DNA of 64,000 nt from Azoarcus sp. TTM-91 (GTDB taxonomy: Bacteria > Pseudomonadota > Gammaproteobacteria > Burkholderiales > Rhodocyclaceae): NCBI RefSeq assembly GCF_012911025.1, contig NZ_WUEI01000004.1, forward strand, positions 62,001 through 126,000, read 5' to 3'. The position numbers and the translations under genes are program-made. Below the pieces are notes generated by a model. It ran no database searches. It was given only the letters and a program-made list of their open reading frames with translations, and was not told where the DNA came from. Below are positions 1 to 8,083 of this stretch, piece by piece; within the stretch, counting starts at the first letter, position 1; the number at the start of each line of letters is the position of its first letter.

Positions 1-2
1 GC

Positions 3-254
3 ACGGTGGTTTCCGAGCTGGAGGTCATCTCCCGGGCCAATACCGCGGTGGCCGGCAACGCAGTGGAAGTCCAACACATGCTGCGGCAGCAGGAGCAAGC
101 CTCCACCGAAGTTGCCAACATCATGGAGCGGATGAGCAGCCTGACCGACGACAACCTGGACGCGGTCGGCCGGGTCGAGCAGGCGGCCGGCGCACTGGAA
201 ACCACCTCCCGCGAGTTGCAGCTGCTGGTCGGGCACTTCGAGCGCCGCATGTGA
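3..254 (+). CDS. Methyl-accepting chemotaxis protein, C-terminal end (partial)
   Basis: Only the last ~83 codons are present and the frame is open to the left edge. The residues are a long amphipathic helix rich in E, Q, A and S (for example QQEQASTEVANIMERM), followed by a short tail ending HFERRM. This pattern is that of the distal signalling helix of a chemoreceptor, which forms a cytoplasmic coiled coil and controls CheA. The ligand-binding and membrane parts lie outside the window, so what it senses cannot be said. The assignment rests on helix pattern and composition only; another coiled-coil protein is possible. Confidence 0.6.
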   Translation, partial: TVVSELEVISRANTAVAGNAVEVQHMLRQQEQASTEVANIMERMSSLTDDNLDAVGRVEQAAGALETTSRELQLLVGHFERRM

Positions 255-347
255 CGCCGGCCCCCGCCGGCATCGTGTCTTCATCCGGCTGCGCGGCTCC
301 GCCGCCCGGAACTTGCGCCAGATCAGTCAAGGCGGGAGCGCCAACCC

Positions 348-353
348 TATAAT
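348..353 (+). promoter_or_regulatory. -10 element (TATAAT) for the DUF294 gene
   Basis: TATAATCCGCCG lies 28 nt before the ATG at 382 and gives a leader of about 22 nt. The -35 region is weak (AGTCAA at 325). The same -10 sequence and distance recur before five other genes in the window. Confidence 0.6.
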
Positions 354-381
354 CCGCCGTATTCCATTTGCGGATCGCGCC

Positions 382-2280
382 ATGACCGCCACCGCCGCCG
401 AAATGCTGGTCGGAGCCAGTTCGGACTTCCTCAAGCGCTTCTCCCCCTTCAACCGCATGGAGGCGGATGCGCTGGCCTTCCTCGCCGAACGCGCGGTGCT
501 CGTCTTCCACCCCAAGGGCAGCGCCATCCTCACGCCCGAGATGGGCCAGGCGCGCAATTTCCACATCGTCCAGCGCGGCAAGGTCCAGGCCCGCCAGGTA
601 GGGGCGACCACCGTCACCGAGTACGCCAGCATGACGCTGGGGCCGGGCGAGTGTTTTCCCATCGGCGCCATCTCCGCCGCCCGCCCCTCCACCAACAGCT
701 ACCTGGCGGTGGAAGACAGCTTCTGCTTCCAGATCGGCGCCGAGGATTTCCTGCAACTGATGCAGATGAGCCCGGTGTTCCACCTCTTCTGCACCCAGTA
801 CATCGCCAGCCTGCTCAACCAATCGCGGCAGCAATTGCAGACAACCTTCACCCAGCGCGCCGCCGAACAGCAGACGATGACCACGCCGCTGGGCCAGCTG
901 GTGAAGCAAACGCCCATCCACGTCGCGCCGGAAACACCCACCCGCGGCGCGCTGGAGAAAATGGCCGAACACCATATCGGCTGCATCGTGGTGGCGGATC
1001 AGGACAGCCGGCCGGTCGGCATCCTCACCCAGAGCGACCTGCTGCCACGGGTAGTCTTGCCGGGCTTCGAGCTGTCGCGCCCCATCAGCGAAGTCATGAC
1101 CGCCAATCCGCACCAGCTCCCCGCCAGCGCCTCCGCCTACGACGCCGCGCTGGAGATGGCCACGCACGGCGTGCGCCACCTGCTGGTGACGGATAACGAG
1201 GGCAAGCTGAAGGGCGTGGTGTCGGAGCGGGATCTCTTCTCCCTGCAACGCATCAGCCTGCGCCAGATCCGCGCCGGCATCGACAGCGCACAGGACGTGG
1301 AAGCGCTGCAGCGGGCCAGTCGCGACATCCGCGCGCTAGCGCTCAACCTCATCGCCCAGGGCGTGGGCGCGGAACAGCTCACCCAGTTCATCTCCGCCCT
1401 GAACGACGCCCTCACCCGCCGCATCATTGCCCTCGCGCTGGAACGGCACGACCTCTACGGCATAGACCACGCCTGGTTCGCCTTCGGCTCCGAAGGCCGC
1501 CATGAGCAGACGCTGTCCACCGACCAGGACAACGGCATCATCTGGCAATGCCCCGAGTTGCAGGACGTGGAGCGCATACGCCAGCGCCTCATCGCCTTCG
1601 CCCGCGAGGTCAACGAGAGCCTCGCCGCCTGTGGCTTCCCGCTGTGCAAGGGCAACATCATGGCCAGCAACCCGGAACTGTGCCTGACGCTGGACGAATG
1701 GAAGGAGCGCTTCGGCCACTGGATACGCGAGCCCGACCCCCAGGCCCTGCTCAATGCCTCAATCTTTTTCGACTTCCGCGTGCTCCACGGCAACGAACGC
1801 TTGGGCGACCAACTGCGCCACTGGCTCAACCGCAACGCCCGCAACACCCCCGCCTTCCTGCGCATGATGGCCTCCAATGCCCTGCAGGTGTCGCCACCGC
1901 TGGGCCGCATCCGCGACTTCGTGCTGGAAGACGATGGCACCATAGACCTGAAGACCTGCGGTGCCCGCCTCTTCGTCGACGCCGCCCGCATCCTAGCCCT
2001 GCGCACCGGCGTAGACTCCAGTTCAACCGCCCAGCGCCTGCGCCAGGCTGCCACCCGCCTGGGCGGGCAGCCGGAGGAAGTCGCCGCCATCCTCGACGGC
2101 TTCCACTTCATCCAGTTGCTGCGGCTACGCTCCCAGCACCTGGAAACCGAACACGGCGCGCCCGGCGACAACAAGATCAACCCCGACAGTCTCAACGAAC
2201 TGGACAGGCGCATCCTCAAGGAGGCCTTCCGCCAGGCGCGCAAGATCCAGCTGCGCCTCAAGCTGGATTACCAGCTATGA
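382..2280 (+). CDS. DUF294 family protein: cyclic-nucleotide-binding, CBS pair and putative nucleotidyltransferase
   Basis: A 632-residue cytoplasmic protein. Residues ~10-150 form a cNMP-binding-like beta barrel. Residues ~175-300 hold two CBS repeats (with GCIVVADQDSRPVGILTQSD and HLLVTDNEGKLKGVVSERD), which usually bind adenine nucleotides. From ~365 comes the DUF294 nucleotidyltransferase-like core with GSEGRHEQTLSTDQDN, which matches the GSxxRxExxxxTDxDN pattern of GlnD-type transferases, then the DUF294 C-terminal helices. The ATG at 382 is chosen because the upstream TATAAT fixes the transcript start near 360, after the in-frame TTG at 313. The stop overlaps the next gene by ATGA, so the two are translationally coupled. 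The substrate is unknown. The architecture suggests an energy-sensing nucleotidylating regulator; relatives often lie near acetyl-CoA synthetase, which is not seen here. Confidence 0.85.
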   Translation: MTATAAEMLVGASSDFLKRFSPFNRMEADALAFLAERAVLVFHPKGSAILTPEMGQARNFHIVQRGKVQARQVGATTVTEYASMTLGPGECFPIGAISAARPSTNSYLAVEDSFCFQIGAEDFLQLMQMSPVFHLFCTQYIASLLNQSRQQLQTTFTQRAAEQQTMTTPLGQLVKQTPIHVAPETPTRGALEKMAEHHIGCIVVADQDSRPVGILTQSDLLPRVVLPGFELSRPISEVMTANPHQLPASASAYDAALEMATHGVRHLLVTDNEGKLKGVVSERDLFSLQRISLRQIRAGIDSAQDVEALQRASRDIRALALNLIAQGVGAEQLTQFISALNDALTRRIIALALERHDLYGIDHAWFAFGSEGRHEQTLSTDQDNGIIWQCPELQDVERIRQRLIAFAREVNESLAACGFPLCKGNIMASNPELCLTLDEWKERFGHWIREPDPQALLNASIFFDFRVLHGNERLGDQLRHWLNRNARNTPAFLRMMASNALQVSPPLGRIRDFVLEDDGTIDLKTCGARLFVDAARILALRTGVDSSSTAQRLRQAATRLGGQPEEVAAILDGFHFIQLLRLRSQHLETEHGAPGDNKINPDSLNELDRRILKEAFRQARKIQLRLKLDYQL

Positions 2281-2864
2281 GCAACTGGCTCACCCGCCTG
2301 CTGTCCGGCAGCGCCCGCCCCAACACCGAGCTGCCGCACTTCGAAACCCGCTATGTGGTGATGAACACCGAGGCCAGCGGGCTGAATCCCGACTGCGACC
2401 GCCTGCTCGCGGTCGCGGCTCTCGGGATCGAAGACGGCGTCCTCGACCCCAAGGACAGCTACTACGCGGCCACCACGCCGTCCGCCGACGCGGCCCTCGC
2501 CGGCCTGCTCGATTTCATTGACGGAAAACCGGTGGTCGCCTACAACGCCGACCTCCAGCGTGCGCTGCTCGGGCGTGCCCTGGGCAATCGCGCGGACGCC
2601 TTGGCGCAGCCGCTGTACCTGGACCTCTACTATTTGCTGCCTGCCCTCTTCGGCGAGAAACGTGACCTGCCCAGCCGACTGGCGGACTGGATGGCACTGT
2701 TCGAAATCGAAACCTTCCAGCGCCATCATGCGCTGGGCGACGCTTGGGCCATTGCCCAGCTCTTCCTCGCCGTCCAGGGCCGGGCGCTGAGCCAGGGACT
2801 GGCCACCGCCAGTGCCCTGGCGGAGGCCGAGCACACGTATCGACAGCTAAGACGGCAGGCATAG
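2277..2864 (+). CDS. DnaQ-fold 3'-5' exonuclease-like protein with degenerate active site
   Basis: 195 residues of the DnaQ/DEDDh fold, overlapping the DUF294 gene by four bases. The three exonuclease motifs are recognisable but eroded. Motif I reads VVMNTEASGLNP, with Asn30 where the family has the first metal-binding Asp and Glu32 kept. Motif II reads VAYNADLQRALL, with Gln94 in place of the usual Asp. Motif III, HHALGDA (His150, Asp155), is intact. Two of the four acidic metal ligands are therefore missing, which suggests a nucleic-acid-binding or regulatory role, not nuclease activity. It is too short and divergent to be the replicative epsilon subunit. Partnership with DUF294 is inferred from the overlap. 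Confidence 0.75.
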   Translation: MSNWLTRLLSGSARPNTELPHFETRYVVMNTEASGLNPDCDRLLAVAALGIEDGVLDPKDSYYAATTPSADAALAGLLDFIDGKPVVAYNADLQRALLGRALGNRADALAQPLYLDLYYLLPALFGEKRDLPSRLADWMALFEIETFQRHHALGDAWAIAQLFLAVQGRALSQGLATASALAEAEHTYRQLRRQA

Positions 2865-2939
2865 CCGCCCCGTGGCACCGGCCACCTCCCACGCCACCGC
2901 CCACCTACTTCGGGGGATTTGTTTCACGGCGGGTAAGCG

Positions 2940-2968
2940 TTTACACCTACGCCACCGATGCGTATAGT
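2940..2968 (+). promoter_or_regulatory. Strong promoter for the NlpC/P60 gene
   Basis: TTTACA (2940-2945), a 17-nt spacer and TATAGT (2963-2968). Transcription should start at about 2975-2976, on the ATG itself, which predicts a leaderless message and rules out the in-frame ATG at 2958. Confidence 0.65.
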
Positions 2969-2975
2969 CCGGCCG

Positions 2976-3506
2976 ATGCGCTTCCGGCCAACCCTCCTCA
3001 CCCTCGTCCTTTCCGCGGCACTGCTCTCACCGGCGCAAGCCCATGAAGCCACGGTTCCGGCCCCGGAAGAGGCTCACGGAACGCTGATGTCGGAGTACTC
3101 GGATGCGGTCCAGGACCTGGTCAACCAGGGCATGAGCTACCTCGGTATCCGCTACCGCTTTGGCGGTACCTCTCCGGAAACCGGCATGGACTGCAGCGGC
3201 CTGGTGCAGAACGTGTTCCGCAACGCGGTCGGCCTTGACCTTCCGCGCACGGCCCGCGAAATGGCCTCGCTGGGCGACAAGATAAACAAGCAGGAGTTGA
3301 AGCCGGGCGATCTCGTCTTCTTCAACACCATGCGCAAGGCCTTTTCCCATGTGGGCATCTACATGGGTGAAGGCCGCTTCCTCCACGCCCCCGCCCGCGG
3401 TGGCGAAGTCCGCATCGAAAACATGTCCACTGCCTACTGGGCCAAGCGTTTCAACGGCGCCCGCCGGCTGGTGAACGAAGAAGAGACGCTGCCGCTGGGC
3501 CATTGA
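2976..3506 (+). CDS. NlpC/P60 family peptidoglycan endopeptidase
   Basis: 176 residues: an export signal (MRFRPTLLTLVLSAALLSPAQA, 22 residues, cleavage after AQA) followed by an NlpC/P60 papain-like domain. Catalytic Cys73 is in GMDCSGLVQ, His125 in SHVGIYMG and the third polar residue His137 in FLHAP. Family members cut the gamma-D-Glu to diamino acid bond of cell-wall stem peptides, so this should act in the periplasm during wall turnover, like Spr/MepS. The start is set by the promoter at 2940-2968: an ATG 18 nt further upstream would lie in the promoter spacer. No lipobox Cys is present, so it is probably soluble. The stop codon sits in the loop of a 19-bp hairpin. Confidence 0.88.
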   Translation: MRFRPTLLTLVLSAALLSPAQAHEATVPAPEEAHGTLMSEYSDAVQDLVNQGMSYLGIRYRFGGTSPETGMDCSGLVQNVFRNAVGLDLPRTAREMASLGDKINKQELKPGDLVFFNTMRKAFSHVGIYMGEGRFLHAPARGGEVRIENMSTAYWAKRFNGARRLVNEEETLPLGH

Positions 3507-3527
3507 GGCCAGCGGCAGCGTCTCTTC
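3480..3527. terminator. 19-bp perfect inverted repeat over the NlpC stop codon
   Basis: The arms 3480-3498 and 3509-3527 are fully complementary (GAAGAGACGCTGCCGCTGG and its complement) with a 10-nt loop that contains the TGA stop. There is no T-run on either side. It lies between convergent genes and so may end or stabilise both transcripts. Confidence 0.6.
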
Positions 3528-3563
3528 CAGCTGCCCGCATTCAGTCCTTTCAAGGCTTTCGCC

Positions 3564-3902
3564 TCATTTCTTGCGCTTGCTGCCCTTGCAGCTGCCATTG
3601 CATGCGCCGCAATCCTCGGTGATGCGCTTGCCCAGGGCCTGCTGCAGCGCACACACCGAACGCCGACAACAAACGAACATCACGCCTTCCCGGCTGGCAG
3701 CTTCGCGGAAGCGCTGCATCACGTTGTGGCCGAGGAAGTCGGTGAACAGGATCACCATCTGGATGCCGGAGGGCAGCGGAGCTGTGCGCCGCTGATGGCT
3801 GCTGTCGCGGCCACTCACATGCGCAGCGATGCTGATGCCAAATTGCTGCAGGACGTCCGGGATATTGCCGAGGCGGTCAGCGCCAACGATCAGTGCGTTC
3901 AT
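3564..3902 (-). CDS. DUF2325 domain-containing protein
   Basis: 112 residues. The N-terminal part (MNALIVGADRLGNIPDVLQQ) resembles a Rossmann-type beta-alpha-beta start, and the body is typical of DUF2325, a family of unknown function. The tail is cysteine-rich (CGACNGSCKGSKRKK, plus a CC pair near residue 79), suggesting metal or redox chemistry. The start was chosen for the AGGAAG ribosome site 6 nt upstream; the frame stays open further upstream but without a Shine-Dalgarno. It is convergent with the NlpC gene and preceded by two Fur-box-like sequences, so iron-responsive expression is likely. The molecular role is not known to me. Confidence 0.75.
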   Translation of the reverse strand: MNALIVGADRLGNIPDVLQQFGISIAAHVSGRDSSHQRRTAPLPSGIQMVILFTDFLGHNVMQRFREAASREGVMFVCCRRSVCALQQALGKRITEDCGACNGSCKGSKRKK

Positions 3903-3916
3903 GCGATCTTCCTGTA

Positions 3917-3931
3917 TGCGAACAATTCTCA
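3917..3931 (-). promoter_or_regulatory. Fur-box-like operator 1 (proximal)
   Basis: On the minus strand TGAGAATTGTTCGCA matches TGAGAATnATTCTCA at all but two positions. It ends 14 nt before the DUF2325 start codon, so bound Fur would block transcription or initiation. Confidence 0.55.
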
Positions 3932-3967
3932 TCCGCATCATGACCGCAAACCCCAGCCATTGCAACT

Positions 3968-3982
3968 GAGAATTTGTATCAT
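3968..3982 (-). promoter_or_regulatory. Fur-box-like operator 2 (distal)
   Basis: TGAGAATTTGTATCA on the plus strand agrees with the TGA(G/T)AATnATT(C/A)TCA palindrome at all but two positions. A weak TTGCAA-N17-CATGAT promoter for DUF2325 lies between this site and the proximal one. Confidence 0.5.
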
Positions 3983-4215
3983 TACCAACTAGAGTGTTTT
4001 CCCGGCCTGCCTTCCCGCCGTTCAAGGCGCGCGCCAGAGAGAAAAAACCATTTTTTTACAATGGGATAAATGCTCGGCAGGCACCCGATGCATAATCCCC
4101 AAGACGAGCATCCTCCTCGCTGCGCCATGCCCCTCTTCCACCGCAACGCCCTGATGTTCGCCTCTTTCCGCCCGCGCTCAGCGCAGCCGCCAGCCTTCAG
4201 TCAGCGGAGTGAGCG

Positions 4216-4923
4216 ATGATTCCCTGGCTTACCGACCGCCCCTTCTTTCCCCCGGTCGAGCACGCACTGGTGGAGCCCAACGGCCTGCTCGCCGCCGGCG
4301 GCCGGCTGACGCCGGAATGGCTGCTCGCGGCCTACCGGCGCGGCATCTTTCCCTGGTACAGCGCCGGCGAGCCCCTGCTGTGGTGGAGCCCCAACCCGCG
4401 CTTGGTCCTGCAGCCCGCAGCCATCCGCATTTCCCGCTCGCTGCGCAAAGTCCTGCGCAGCAATCGTTTCGAAGTACGCGTGGACACCTCCTTCGAAACG
4501 GTGCTGAGGGAATGCGCCGCCCCACGCGAACCGGGCGGCGGCACCTGGATCACATCGGAGATGCAGGCCGCCTACTGCGACATGCACGAACTTGGTTACG
4601 CCCACAGCGTGGAATGCTGGCGCGACGGCAGGCTGGTCGGCGGCCTCTACGGCATGGCGCTGGGCCGCGCCTTCTTCGGCGAATCCATGTTCTCGCGCGA
4701 AAGCGACGCATCCAAAGTGGCACTGGCTCACCTGGCGCGCTTCCTTGAGCGGCGGGAATATGCCGTGATAGATTGCCAGATGACCACCGCCCACCTGCTC
4801 TCCATGGGCGCGCGCGAAGTGCCGCGGCGTGAGTTCTGCGCCGGCCTCGCCCGCTGGACCCACGAGGGAGAACCGCCCGCACGCTGGAACAACGAGGCGC
4901 TGGTGGACATCGACTGGACCTGA
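4216..4923 (+). CDS. aat: Leucyl/phenylalanyl-tRNA--protein transferase
   Basis: 235 residues, the normal length for Aat. It moves Leu or Phe from aminoacyl-tRNA to proteins with N-terminal Arg or Lys, marking them for ClpS/ClpAP in the cytosol. Family hallmarks seen are the N-terminal [19 protein letters not shown], then [36 protein letters not shown] and [13 protein letters not shown]. The ATG at 4216 follows a CGGAGTGAG ribosome site. The gene for the second leucyl transferase (bpt) begins 32 nt downstream, so the two branches of the bacterial N-degron pathway are probably co-expressed. Confidence 0.95.
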   Translation: MIPWLTDRPFFPPVEHALVEPNGLLAAGGRLTPEWLLAAYRRGIFPWYSAGEPLLWWSPNPRLVLQPAAIRISRSLRKVLRSNRFEVRVDTSFETVLRECAAPREPGGGTWITSEMQAAYCDMHELGYAHSVECWRDGRLVGGLYGMALGRAFFGESMFSRESDASKVALAHLARFLERREYAVIDCQMTTAHLLSMGAREVPRREFCAGLARWTHEGEPPARWNNEALVDIDWT

Positions 4924-4955
4924 CGGAGATTGCTCGAGGCCGAGCGCGAAGAACG

Positions 4956-5690
4956 ATGCAGCAGGACTACCCCTATGCGCTGATCCAGTTCTACGCCACC
5001 GCGCCCTACGCGTGCTCCTACTTGCCCGACCGCATGGCGCGATCACAGGTCGCCACCCCGGGCCACCTCATTGATCCACAGGTCTACAGCGAACTGGTGC
5101 GCCGCGGCTTCCGCCGCAGCGGCGTATTCACCTATCGCCCGCACTGCGACCACTGCAACGCCTGCGTGCCGGTGCGCATCCCCATCGCCCGCTATGAGCC
5201 GGACCGCAGTCAGCGTCGCGCCGGCAAGCGCCACGCAGACCTGGTCACCGACGAACATCCGCTGGTGTTCTCCGAAGAACATTACACGCTGTATCAGCGC
5301 TACCAGGCCTCCCGCCATGCCGGCGGCGGCATGGACCAGGACAACCGCGAGCAGTACGCCCACTTCCTGCTGCAGAGCCATGTGGACACCCGGCTGGTGG
5401 AGTTCCGCGAGGACGGCGTGCTGCGCATGGTGAGCGTGATCGACCGCCTCACCGACGGACTCTCCAGCGTCTACACCTTCTACGACCCGGAGGTGGCGGG
5501 CAGCGCCTACGGTACTTACGGCATCCTGTGGCAGATCGACGCCTGCCGGCGGCTGCGGCTACCCTATCTCTATCTCGGCTACTGGATAGGCGAGAGCCGC
5601 AAGATGGCCTACAAGGCGCGCTTCCAGCCGCTGGAAGGCTATCGCGATGGCGACTGGCGCCTGCTGGACACCTCCGCCCACGAAAGTTGA
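4956..5690 (+). CDS. bpt: Aspartate/glutamate leucyltransferase
   Basis: 244 residues of the Ate1-like Bpt family, which adds Leu to proteins starting with Asp or Glu and so creates ClpS-recognised N-degrons. Seen are the N-terminal cysteine-containing part ([14 protein letters not shown]), the [13 protein letters not shown] cysteine cluster, the [15 protein letters not shown] segment and the C-terminal acyltransferase motif ([17 protein letters not shown]). It follows aat closely and is followed 53 nt later by pyrD, which has its own -10. Confidence 0.94.
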   Translation: MQQDYPYALIQFYATAPYACSYLPDRMARSQVATPGHLIDPQVYSELVRRGFRRSGVFTYRPHCDHCNACVPVRIPIARYEPDRSQRRAGKRHADLVTDEHPLVFSEEHYTLYQRYQASRHAGGGMDQDNREQYAHFLLQSHVDTRLVEFREDGVLRMVSVIDRLTDGLSSVYTFYDPEVAGSAYGTYGILWQIDACRRLRLPYLYLGYWIGESRKMAYKARFQPLEGYRDGDWRLLDTSAHES

Positions 5691-5731
5691 GCGTCGGTAG
5701 CCGGTGGTTCGCCGAGCAAGACGCGAATCGT

Positions 5732-5737
5732 TACAAT
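5732..5737 (+). promoter_or_regulatory. -10 element (TACAAT) for pyrD
   Basis: TACAATCCCGCG ends 6 nt before the pyrD ATG at 5744, so the transcript would begin at or next to the start codon. The -35 (TTCGCC at 5708) is poor. Confidence 0.45.
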
Positions 5738-5743
5738 CCCGCG

Positions 5744-6763
5744 ATGCTCTACGACCTCGCCCGCCCCCTGCTGTTCTCGCTGGATGCCGAGACAGCCCAC
5801 GAACTGGCCATCGCCTCCCTCAACCTCGCCGGCCGCGCCCTGCCCGCCTGCAGCACCGAGGCCTCCGATCCGATAGAGGTGATGGGCCTGCGCTTCCCCA
5901 ACCGCGTCGGCCTCGCCGCCGGCCTGGACAAGAACGGCGAGGCGATAGACGGCCTCGCCCGCCTCGGCTTCGGCTTCCTCGAGATCGGCACGGTGACGCC
6001 GCGGCCGCAGCCGGGCAACCCGCGCCCGCGGTTATTCCGGCTGCCCGAGGTGAAAGGCATCATCAACCGCATGGGCTTCAATAACCACGGGGTGGATGCG
6101 ATGGTGGCCAACATCCGCGCCGCCAAGTTCAAGGGCATCCTGGGCGTAAACATCGGCAAGAACCTCACCACGCCGCTGGAAAACGCTTTCGATGACTACC
6201 GCCTGTGCCTGGAGAAGGTCTATCCGCTGGCGAGCTACGTCACCATCAATGTGTCCTCGCCCAACACCAAGAACCTCCGCCAGTTGCAGGGCGGCAGCGA
6301 GCTGGACGATCTGCTCGGCCGGCTGAAGGCGGAGCAGCAGCGCCTGGCCGAGCAGCACGGCCGCTATGTGCCGCTGACGCTGAAGATTGCGCCCGATCTT
6401 GATGCGGCCCAGATCGTCGAGATCGCCGACGCGCTGCGCCGCCACCGCATCGACGGCGTCATCGCCACCAACACCACCGTGTCGCGCGAAAAGGTGCAGG
6501 GACTGCGCTACGCCGAGCAGCAGGGCGGCCTATCCGGCGCGCCGGTGTTCGAAGCTTCCACCGCGGTGGTCGCCCAGTTGGCCCGAGCGCTCGGCGGCGA
6601 GTTGCCCATCATCGCCGCCGGCGGCATCACCGACGGCCGCTGCGCCCGCGCCAAACTGGAAGCCGGCGCAGCCCTGGTCCAGCTCTACAGTGGACTGATC
6701 TACCGCGGCCCCGGCCTCGTCCGCGAGTGCGTACGCGCCACTACTGAAGCGCTGGCCGCCTGA
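5744..6763 (+). CDS. pyrD: Dihydroorotate dehydrogenase (quinone), class 2
   Basis: 339 residues; E. coli PyrD has 336. The FMN enzyme oxidises dihydroorotate to orotate and passes electrons to the quinone pool at the inner membrane, the fourth step of UMP synthesis. The N-terminal amphipathic helices ([20 protein letters not shown]) form the class 2 membrane/quinone domain. Seen are [30 protein letters not shown], the catalytic serine motif [24 protein letters not shown], and the phosphate-binding GGI and [16 protein letters not shown] segments. The start follows directly after the predicted -10, and no Shine-Dalgarno is visible. Confidence 0.96.
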   Translation: MLYDLARPLLFSLDAETAHELAIASLNLAGRALPACSTEASDPIEVMGLRFPNRVGLAAGLDKNGEAIDGLARLGFGFLEIGTVTPRPQPGNPRPRLFRLPEVKGIINRMGFNNHGVDAMVANIRAAKFKGILGVNIGKNLTTPLENAFDDYRLCLEKVYPLASYVTINVSSPNTKNLRQLQGGSELDDLLGRLKAEQQRLAEQHGRYVPLTLKIAPDLDAAQIVEIADALRRHRIDGVIATNTTVSREKVQGLRYAEQQGGLSGAPVFEASTAVVAQLARALGGELPIIAAGGITDGRCARAKLEAGAALVQLYSGLIYRGPGLVRECVRATTEALAA

Positions 6764-6877
6764 GCCCGGCCACCGAGGGCGCAAACCAGCCCACGGACCG
6801 CCCGATGAGCCCATCGCCAGCCTCGCTCTCCCGTGGCCTCCTCTGCCACGGGCTTGAGCCGCCCGCCCCGGCGGCGC

Positions 6878-6883
6878 GATAAT
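6878..6883 (+). promoter_or_regulatory. -10 element (GATAAT) of the rsx operon
   Basis: GATAATCCGCCG lies 27 nt before the rsxA ATG, with TTGAGC (6854-6859) 18 nt upstream as a fair -35. It is the same arrangement as at 348. Confidence 0.6.
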
Positions 6884-6910
6884 CCGCCGATTCCAGCCTG
6901 CCCCGGGGCC

Positions 6911-7495
6911 ATGAGCCATTACCTCTTCATCGTCATTGGCGCCGTGCTCGTCAATAACGTCGTCTTCGTCCGCATTCTTGGCCTCTGTCCCTTCATGGGC
7001 GTATCCAAGAAGCTGGAGACCGCGGTCGGCATGGGGCTGGCGACCACCTTCGTGCTCACACTGGGCGCCGGCAGCAGCTACCTGATAGACCACTACCTGC
7101 TGCAACCGAACGACCTCGCCTATCTGCGCACGCTGTCCTTCATCGTCGTCATCGCCGCCATCGTCCAGCTCACCGAGCTGGTCATCCAGAAAAGCAGCCC
7201 GCTGCTGCACCAGGTGCTGGGCATCTACCTGCCACTGATCACCACCAACTGCGCGGTGCTGGGCATTCCGCTGCTGAACGTCGGCATGGGCCACGACCTG
7301 CTGGAATCGCTGCTGTTCGGCTTCGGCTCGTCCGCTGGCTTCACCCTGGCGCTGATCCTGTTCGCCGGACTGCGCGAACGGCTGGAAGGCGCCGACGTGC
7401 CGGGGCCGTTCAAGGGCACCGCCATCGCCATGATCACTGCCGCCTTCATGAGCCTCGCCTTCATGGGCTTTGCCGGGCTGGACCATTTCCACTGA
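6911..7495 (+). CDS. rsxA: Rnf/Rsx electron transport complex subunit A
   Basis: 194 residues and six hydrophobic segments. RnfA is an inner-membrane subunit of the ion-coupled ferredoxin:NAD oxidoreductase (Rnf), called Rsx where it resets SoxR. Diagnostic are the start [35 protein letters not shown] and the ITTNCAVLG motif, with the paired conserved cysteines that bind the intramembrane Fe-S centre with RnfE. The ATG at 6911 is chosen over upstream in-frame options because it begins the conserved sequence and fits the -10 at 6878. First gene of a six-gene operon. Confidence 0.96.
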   Translation: MSHYLFIVIGAVLVNNVVFVRILGLCPFMGVSKKLETAVGMGLATTFVLTLGAGSSYLIDHYLLQPNDLAYLRTLSFIVVIAAIVQLTELVIQKSSPLLHQVLGIYLPLITTNCAVLGIPLLNVGMGHDLLESLLFGFGSSAGFTLALILFAGLRERLEGADVPGPFKGTAIAMITAAFMSLAFMGFAGLDHFH

Positions 7496-7519
7496 ACGGC
7501 CCGCGCCACGAATCCCGCC

Positions 7520-8083
7520 ATGCTCTCCGCCCTGCTCGTGATGACCGGTATCGCCCTGGCAATCGGCGCCGCGCTGGGCTACGCCGCGGTGCGCTTCCGC
7601 GTCGAGGGCGACCCGCTGGTGGAGAAGATAGATGCCATCCTGCCGCAGACGCAGTGCGGCCAGTGTGGCTACCCCGGCTGCAAGCCCTACGCCCAGGCCA
7701 TCGCCGGCGGCGAGGCGGAGATCAACCAGTGCCCGCCTGGCGGCGAGGAAGGCATACGCAAGCTGGCCGACCTCCTCGGCCGCGAGGTCAAGCCGCTATC
7801 GGAAGAACATGGCGTCGAGAAGCCGAAGGCGGTGGCGGTGATCGACGAGCAGACCTGTATCGGCTGTACCCTGTGCATCCAGGCCTGTCCGGTGGATGCC
7901 ATCGTCGGCGCCGCGAAGCAGATGCATACCGTGGTCGAGAAGCTGTGTACCGGCTGCGAGCTGTGCGTGGCGCCCTGTCCGGTGGACTGCATCAGCATGG
8001 TGACGCAGGCGGAAACCGTGCAGACCTGGAAGTGGCGCTACCCGGTGGTGCCACTGCGGGTCGAAGGGAAACGGGCGGCATGA
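7520..8083 (+). CDS. rsxB: Rnf/Rsx electron transport complex subunit B (ferredoxin-type)
   Basis: 187 residues: one N-terminal membrane helix (residues ~3-25), then a 4Fe-4S domain (CGQCGYPGC ... INQCPPGG) and two bacterial ferredoxin clusters ([16 protein letters not shown] and [16 protein letters not shown]). RnfB accepts electrons from soluble ferredoxin and feeds RnfC. Its last codons overlap the rsxC start by ATGA. The number of Fe-S motifs matches the short gammaproteobacterial form. Confidence 0.96.
   Translation: MLSALLVMTGIALAIGAALGYAAVRFRVEGDPLVEKIDAILPQTQCGQCGYPGCKPYAQAIAGGEAEINQCPPGGEEGIRKLADLLGREVKPLSEEHGVEKPKAVAVIDEQTCIGCTLCIQACPVDAIVGAAKQMHTVVEKLCTGCELCVAPCPVDCISMVTQAETVQTWKWRYPVVPLRVEGKRAA

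Larger units (their letters stand above)
3903..4215. other. Intergenic region between DUF2325 and aat (313 bp)
   Basis: Holds the two Fur-like boxes and the DUF2325 promoter on its left side. On the right are two plus-strand -10-like elements, TACAAT near 4057 and CATAAT at 4091-4096, either of which could start aat transcription and would leave a leader of over 100 nt. I see no convincing open reading frame or RNA gene. Confidence 0.5.
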
